Positions 13,992 to 17,339 of a DNA stretch of 17,339 bases are shown in pieces. The position numbers and the translations under genes were made by a program. Position 1 is the first letter of the stretch. Every line of letters starts with the position of its first letter. Under the pieces are notes generated by a model. The model was not told where the DNA came from. It saw only the letters and a list, made by a program, of their open reading frames with translations, and made no database searches. This DNA is from Desulfovibrio sp. Dsv1 (lineage in GTDB: Bacteria > Desulfobacterota > Desulfovibrionia > Desulfovibrionales > Desulfovibrionaceae): NCBI GenBank assembly GCA_000403945.1, contig APFI01000349.1:1-17339 (forward strand), in the 5' to 3' direction.

Positions 13992-15107
13992 ATGGAAAAT
14001 TTCCAGGAATTTTTGCAGGCTTGGCCCGCTGAGCGCCGGGCACGAGGCGTGGCCGGGGCCACTTCAGACAAGGTGCTGGCCGTGCTGGACAAGGACGCGC
14101 TGCAACCCGCCGACTTTCTGACCCTGCTCTCGCCCGCCGCCGAAGAACGCCTTGAGGACATGGCGCGCAAGGCGCACGCCCTGACCCTGCGCTATTTCGG
14201 GCGGGCCGTAAACATCTTCACCCCGCTGTATATTTCGGACGTCTGCACCAACCAGTGCCGCTACTGCGGCTTCAACGCCAAGAACAAGCAGCCCCGTCGC
14301 CACCTCAGCGTGGACGAGGCCTACGCCGAGGCCAAGGCCATCGCGAACATGGGCTTTCAGCATATTCTGCTGCTCACTGGCGACGCGCCCAAGCTGTCCT
14401 CGCCGGAATACATCGCCTCGGTGGCACGGCGGACCAAGCCGCTTTTCGCCTCCGTGGGCGTGGAGGTCTATTCGCTCACCGAGACGGAATACAGCCTGCT
14501 GATCAAGGCGGGCGTGGACTCCATGACCATGTTTCAGGAGACCTACAACCCCGAACTCTATGCTTGGCTGCACCCCGTGGGTCCCAAGCACGATTACGGC
14601 TTCCGCCTCAACGCCCCGGAACGCGCGGCGCGCGCGGGCATGCGCTCTCTGGGCGTGGGCGCGCTGCTGGGTCTGGAATCCTTCGAGCAGGACGCGTTCT
14701 GCACGGGCCTGCACGCCTGGTGGCTGCAACGCAACTTCCCCGGCGTGGACGTGAGCGTGTCCATCCCGCGCATTTGTCCGCATGAAGGGAAATTCGACGT
14801 GCAGCATGGGGTGGACGACCGCCACTTGGTGCAGTACGTCACGGCGATGCGCTGCTTCCTGCCGCGCGCGGGTATCACCTGCTCCAGCCGCGAAAGCGCC
14901 TTCATGCGCGACCATCTGGTGCCGCTGGGCGTCACCCGCGTGTCTGCGGGCGTGTCCACGGCCGTGGGCGGCAGGGCCACGGAGAACAAGCACAATCCCG
15001 GCCAGTTTGAAATCACCGACTGCCGCAGCCTTGCGGAGATGATCGATGCCTTGGCGAACAACGGCTATCAGGCGGTGATCAAGGACTGGGAAGATCCGGC
15101 GGCCTAG
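13992..15107 (+). CDS. thiH: 2-iminoacetate (dehydroglycine) synthase ThiH
   Basis: A radical SAM enzyme of 371 residues that splits tyrosine into dehydroglycine and p-cresol, supplying the glycine-derived unit for ThiG. The cluster-binding C85-x3-C89-x2-C92 stands in ISDVCTNQCRYCGFNAKNKQ. Other family blocks are ILLLTGDAPKLSSPEYI, MTMFQETYNPELYAWLHPVG, VSVSIPRICPHEG and VGGRATENKHNPGQFEITDC. The use of ThiH rather than the oxygen-dependent ThiO fits an anaerobe. The ATG at 13992 follows AAGGA (13979-13983). No thiE or thiF follows; the operon ends at the tRNA-linked element, and no clear terminator is seen. Confidence 0.96.
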   Translation: MENFQEFLQAWPAERRARGVAGATSDKVLAVLDKDALQPADFLTLLSPAAEERLEDMARKAHALTLRYFGRAVNIFTPLYISDVCTNQCRYCGFNAKNKQPRRHLSVDEAYAEAKAIANMGFQHILLLTGDAPKLSSPEYIASVARRTKPLFASVGVEVYSLTETEYSLLIKAGVDSMTMFQETYNPELYAWLHPVGPKHDYGFRLNAPERAARAGMRSLGVGALLGLESFEQDAFCTGLHAWWLQRNFPGVDVSVSIPRICPHEGKFDVQHGVDDRHLVQYVTAMRCFLPRAGITCSSRESAFMRDHLVPLGVTRVSAGVSTAVGGRATENKHNPGQFEITDCRSLAEMIDALANNGYQAVIKDWEDPAA

Positions 15108-15240
15108 ATGTATATTTCAACAGGTTGTTCACCCTCCCTCAAATAGATGGAGCCGGAGTTCCAGACAGCAGCAACCCGACTGGGGAAGAAGGTGAACAGG
15201 CACAAGAATGCCAAACTGACGGCCGGAGGCCGGGAGGAAA

Positions 15241-15287
15241 TGGTCCGGCGGGGCAGGCTTTGAACCTGCGGCCTTCGGGTTATGAGC
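15241..15287 (-). tRNA. 3' fragment of an initiator-Met-like tRNA, probable attachment site
   Basis: On the minus strand, GCTCATAACCCGAAGG (anticodon CAT with the right half of its stem) is followed by the T arm GCAGG-TTCAAAG-CCTGC and an acceptor-like end finishing in CCA. The CCC right side of the anticodon stem is the initiator-tRNA hallmark. The left half of that stem, the D arm and the 5' acceptor strand are missing: upstream bases (TTCCCTCTGT) do not pair. The acceptor end also has one base too many for a normal fold with CCA. It is therefore a partial tRNA, best explained as an attachment-site half left by the adjacent integrase. The complete copy should lie at the element's other end, outside the window. 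Confidence 0.65.
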
Positions 15288-15460
15288 ACAGAGGGAATAA
15301 CTTTCGATTCTTTTCATTTTCCCACTAACTATTACTTATTATTCAATTCATATAAAAGCGGACATACGGTCAATTTCGCTGTTTTTCGACCTTTTTTGGC
15401 TTGACGTGGTGGGAATATGGTGGGAATAGAGAGGTGCGAAATCTAGCGGGAGTCCTTGCC

Positions 15461-16180
15461 ATGTCTTCACTTACGCGACATCAGACAGAAAAAGTCGGCG
15501 TGTTTTATGTGCTCGGAAAGCCTCGTGCCAAGTCCAGAGACGATACCGCCACCGGCAAGCCGGACAAGATTTTCTATATCATGTACCGGCTGGACGGGAA
15601 AAAGATCGAGGAAAAGGTCGGTCGTGAATCCGAGCGTATGACCGCCGCCAAGGCCGTCAAGATTCGCGAGCAGCGTGTGAACGGCGTCAGTCTGCCCAAT
15701 GCCGAACGCCGCCGCATCCGGCGCGAGCAGGAAGCCGCCCTTGCCGGGCGCTGGACCATCCAGGGGTGAGGAGCAGGAAGGGGCCAAGAGCAGCCGGGAC
15801 GAACGTATCCCGCTCACTCAGCCGGTGCGCGATCTGCTCGCCGAAATCGGCAGCAACGACAGCGCCTATGTTTTTCCCGGCAGGGACGGCGTGAGCCACA
15901 TGACTGACATCAACAAGCAGGTCAACGCCATCAAAAAGCAGCCAATCTTCCGGCGGATTTCCGTCCTCTGCACGGGTTGCGGCACACCTTTGCCAGCGTG
16001 GCTGTTTCCAATGGCGTGCCGCTCTCCCATGTGCAGAAGCTTCTGACGCACAAGGATCCCTCCCTGACGCAACGCTATGCCCATCTTGAGGACAGCGCCC
16101 TGAAAAACTCGGCCAGTCTGGTGGGGGATTTTCTGGCGGATTCCGTGCAACCAGACGGAGATGAGGACAACAGCCGATAG
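15461..16180 (+). pseudogene. Tyrosine-type integrase remnant with internal deletion
   Basis: The N-terminal part (15461-15769) reads MSSLTRHQTEKVGVFYVLGK ... KIFYIMYRLDGKKIEEKVGR and ends at RWTIQG, as in tRNA-site integrases up to the start of the core-binding domain. The next frame (about 15770-15960) holds the late catalytic part (SSRDERIPLTQPVRDLLAEI, YVFPGRDGVSHM). A third frame carries the catalytic box HGLRHTFASVAVSNGVPLSH and, with the nucleophile Tyr, LTQRYAHLED to the stop at 16180. About 240 codons remain of roughly 390-400 usual; the core-binding domain and first catalytic Arg are gone. It is therefore inactive. Position and direction beside the tRNA fragment mark the edge of an integrated element. 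Confidence 0.85.
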
Positions 16181-16249
16181 AGACGGCATCACTTGCCAAG
16201 TCTCGGTTCAGCCGTCATGATTCTCTCAAGCCCTGTCAGGAGCCCCCCC

Positions 16250-16762
16250 ATGAGCGACACTTTTCCGTTTTTGATCTACCGATCTGCCGAGCAGGACATT
16301 TCCGTCAACGCCGTCATCCGCGATGAAACCGTCTGGCTGACCCAGAAGGCTATGGCGGAGCTGTTTGGCGTGGAAATTCCGGCAATTTCAAAACATCTTG
16401 CCAATATTTTTGCGGAAGGAGAATTGGAGGCCGAGGCAACTCTTTCCAAAATGGAAATAGTTCAGCAAGAGGGCAAGCGAAAGGTCAAACGAACCCTTGA
16501 TTTCTACAACCTCGACGCCATCATTTCCGTAGGCTACCGCGTCAATTCCCGCCGGGCGACCCACTTTCGCATCTGGGCCACCGGCGTCCTTAAGGAGTAT
16601 ATGCTCAAGGGCTTTGCCCTGGATGACGAGCGTCTCAAACAGGGGCGCACGGTCTTTGGCAAGGATTACTTTCGCGAACTGCTGGAGCGCGTCCGCTCCA
16701 TCCGCGCCAGCGAGCGCCGCATCTGGCAGCAGATAACTGACATTTTTGCCGAGTGCAGCCTA
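16250..16762 (+). pseudogene. rhuM: RhuM-family protein gene truncated by an IS element
   Basis: The gene begins at ATG 16250 after AGGAG (16238-16242). It encodes the RhuM (virulence protein RhuM/DUF) pattern: VWLTQKAMAELFGVEIPAIS, KHLANIFAEGELEAEATLSK, LDFYNLDAIISVGYRVNSRR, ATHFRIWATGVLKEYMLKGF and ERRIWQQITDIFAECS. The family continues after FAECS for well over 100 residues, but here the frame enters insertion-sequence DNA at CTAG (16760-16763) and stops at 16783. About 170 native residues remain. RhuM was named from a Salmonella pathogenicity island and is common on mobile islands; its molecular role is unclear. It lies 70 bases after the integrase remnant. Confidence 0.85.
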
Positions 16763-17339
16763 GGCTCAGGACTCATTAGTTAAGATGGAAAATAACAATA
16801 ACTGCGATGCAAATGGCCGAAAGGAATGTATGCGCACACCGGTCATAGCGCATTGCAATCCGTCGCCAGTCCTTAATTCTGCAAAACATGTTTTCAGTTT
16901 TGTGACGCTGTTTATAGAGGTCTTTATCATGCGTGACAGGTGTCTTTCGAGTTTTTCTGCGAGGTATACAGGGTGTAATACCTTTTTCAGGTAAAGCCGT
17001 TCGGAACCAGTCGGCATCATGCCCTCGGTCAGCGAGCAGTTCCCTGGCGTTGGGCAAAGCGTCCAAAAACCGTGCTGCCCCCTTGTAGTCACTCATTTGG
17101 CCCGGAGACAAGTGAAGGGGAATCGGCCTGCCTTCACCATTACAAGCGGCGTGAAGCTTGGAGTTCAGTCCGCCTTTTGTCCGTCCGATACAGCGGGAAA
17201 GAGCCCCTTTTTGAGCAGGCTTGCTGCCGTACGATGGGCTTCAAGGCGGGTGGCATCAATCATTGGCCGCTCTGTATCCCCTTGTTTTTCAGCAAGCTCC
17301 ATAAATATCTTGTTGAAAACGCCAAGTCTGCTCCAGCGT
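16763..17339 (-). mobile_element. IS5-family insertion sequence (IS427-like), incomplete in window
   Basis: The element enters rhuM at CTAG, a typical target of this IS5 branch, with its presumed end reading GGCTCAGGACTCATTAG from 16764. Its transposase runs leftward and ends at 16776, only about 12 bases from the border, as is usual for these compact elements. The other end and the second target copy are beyond 17339, so the terminal repeat cannot be confirmed. Confidence 0.75.
16776..17339 (-). CDS. IS5-family (IS427-like) transposase, two frames, 5' end outside window
   Basis: Two overlapping frames are seen. The first comes in from beyond 17339 (RWSRLGVFNKIFMELAEKQG, MIDATRLEAHRTAASLLKKG) and stops at 17165. 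The second, in the -1 frame, carries RCIGRTKGGLNSKLHAACNG, SDYKGAARFLDALPNAREL, ELLADRGHDADWF and KTENMFCRIKDWRRIAMRYD to the stop at 16776. DDE residues are the D in MIDAT, the D in LADRG and the E in KTENMF. IS427-group elements often join two such frames by programmed -1 frameshifting; CTCAAAAAGGGG near 17205-17216 is a plausible slip site. An ordinary inactivating indel cannot be excluded. Confidence 0.8.

Noticed and set aside
14064..14993. 309-codon open frame antisense to thiH
   Set aside because: It lies wholly within the well-supported thiH and is rich in His, Arg and Ala, as antisense frames are.
15241..15310. A complete tRNA gene at this site
   Set aside because: The left anticodon stem, D arm and 5' acceptor strand cannot be formed from the adjacent bases, so only a 3' fragment is supported.
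1..17339. CRISPR array, toxin-antitoxin pair or retron
   Set aside because: No regularly spaced repeats, no recognisable toxin/antitoxin pair and no reverse transcriptase were found on either strand.

Overview
The window reads as a chromosomal stretch of a GC-rich sulfate-reducing deltaproteobacterium of the Desulfovibrio/Bilophila kind (Desulfovibrionaceae). The best marker is a complete dsrC (11231-11548) with both C-terminal cysteines, backed by a folate-dependent TrmFO, a CBS-ACT protein, a CheV-type coupling protein and a TRAP-transporter remnant. Intact housekeeping genes alternate with small decayed genes and insertion-sequence pieces.

Layout. 1-900: two decayed genes, one unidentified and one a secreted SnoaL/NTF2-like protein with an in-frame TAG and a frameshift. 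1112-2029: a cysteine-synthase-family enzyme whose active-site loops resemble beta-cyanoalanine synthases, closed by a terminator. 2183-2322: a cluster of three strong inverted repeats ahead of cheV (2361-3305), which has its own terminator. 3444-5673 (minus strand): trmFO, with a 5'-truncated, multiply frameshifted TRAP large-permease (dctM) remnant directly downstream. 5771-8001: a frameshifted small membrane-protein gene, then dut and argD. 8165-8892: a small DksA/TraR-type zinc-finger gene and a frameshifted secreted-protein gene. 8978-10971: larC (minus) divergent from the CBS-ACT gene (plus). 11231-11604: dsrC with terminator.

11672-12434 holds a 5' fragment of an IS5-type transposase and an IS1595-family transposase. 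Directly beyond lies a thiamin locus: candidate promoter, TPP riboswitch, terminator, then thiS, thiG and thiH. The riboswitch would cut transcription of the thiazole genes when thiamin pyrophosphate is plentiful. ThiS carries the sulfur, ThiH makes dehydroglycine from tyrosine, and ThiG joins them with deoxyxylulose phosphate.

After thiH a 3' piece of an initiator-tRNA-like gene (15241-15287) marks the probable left edge of an integrated element. A tyrosine integrase reduced by internal deletion and frameshift follows, then a rhuM-family gene cut off by an IS5-family element that runs out of the window. I found no CRISPR array, no complete RNA gene and no clear new multi-gene system. The most interesting items are the cyanoalanine-synthase-like enzyme, the palindrome cluster before cheV, and the layered decay at the tRNA-linked island edge.
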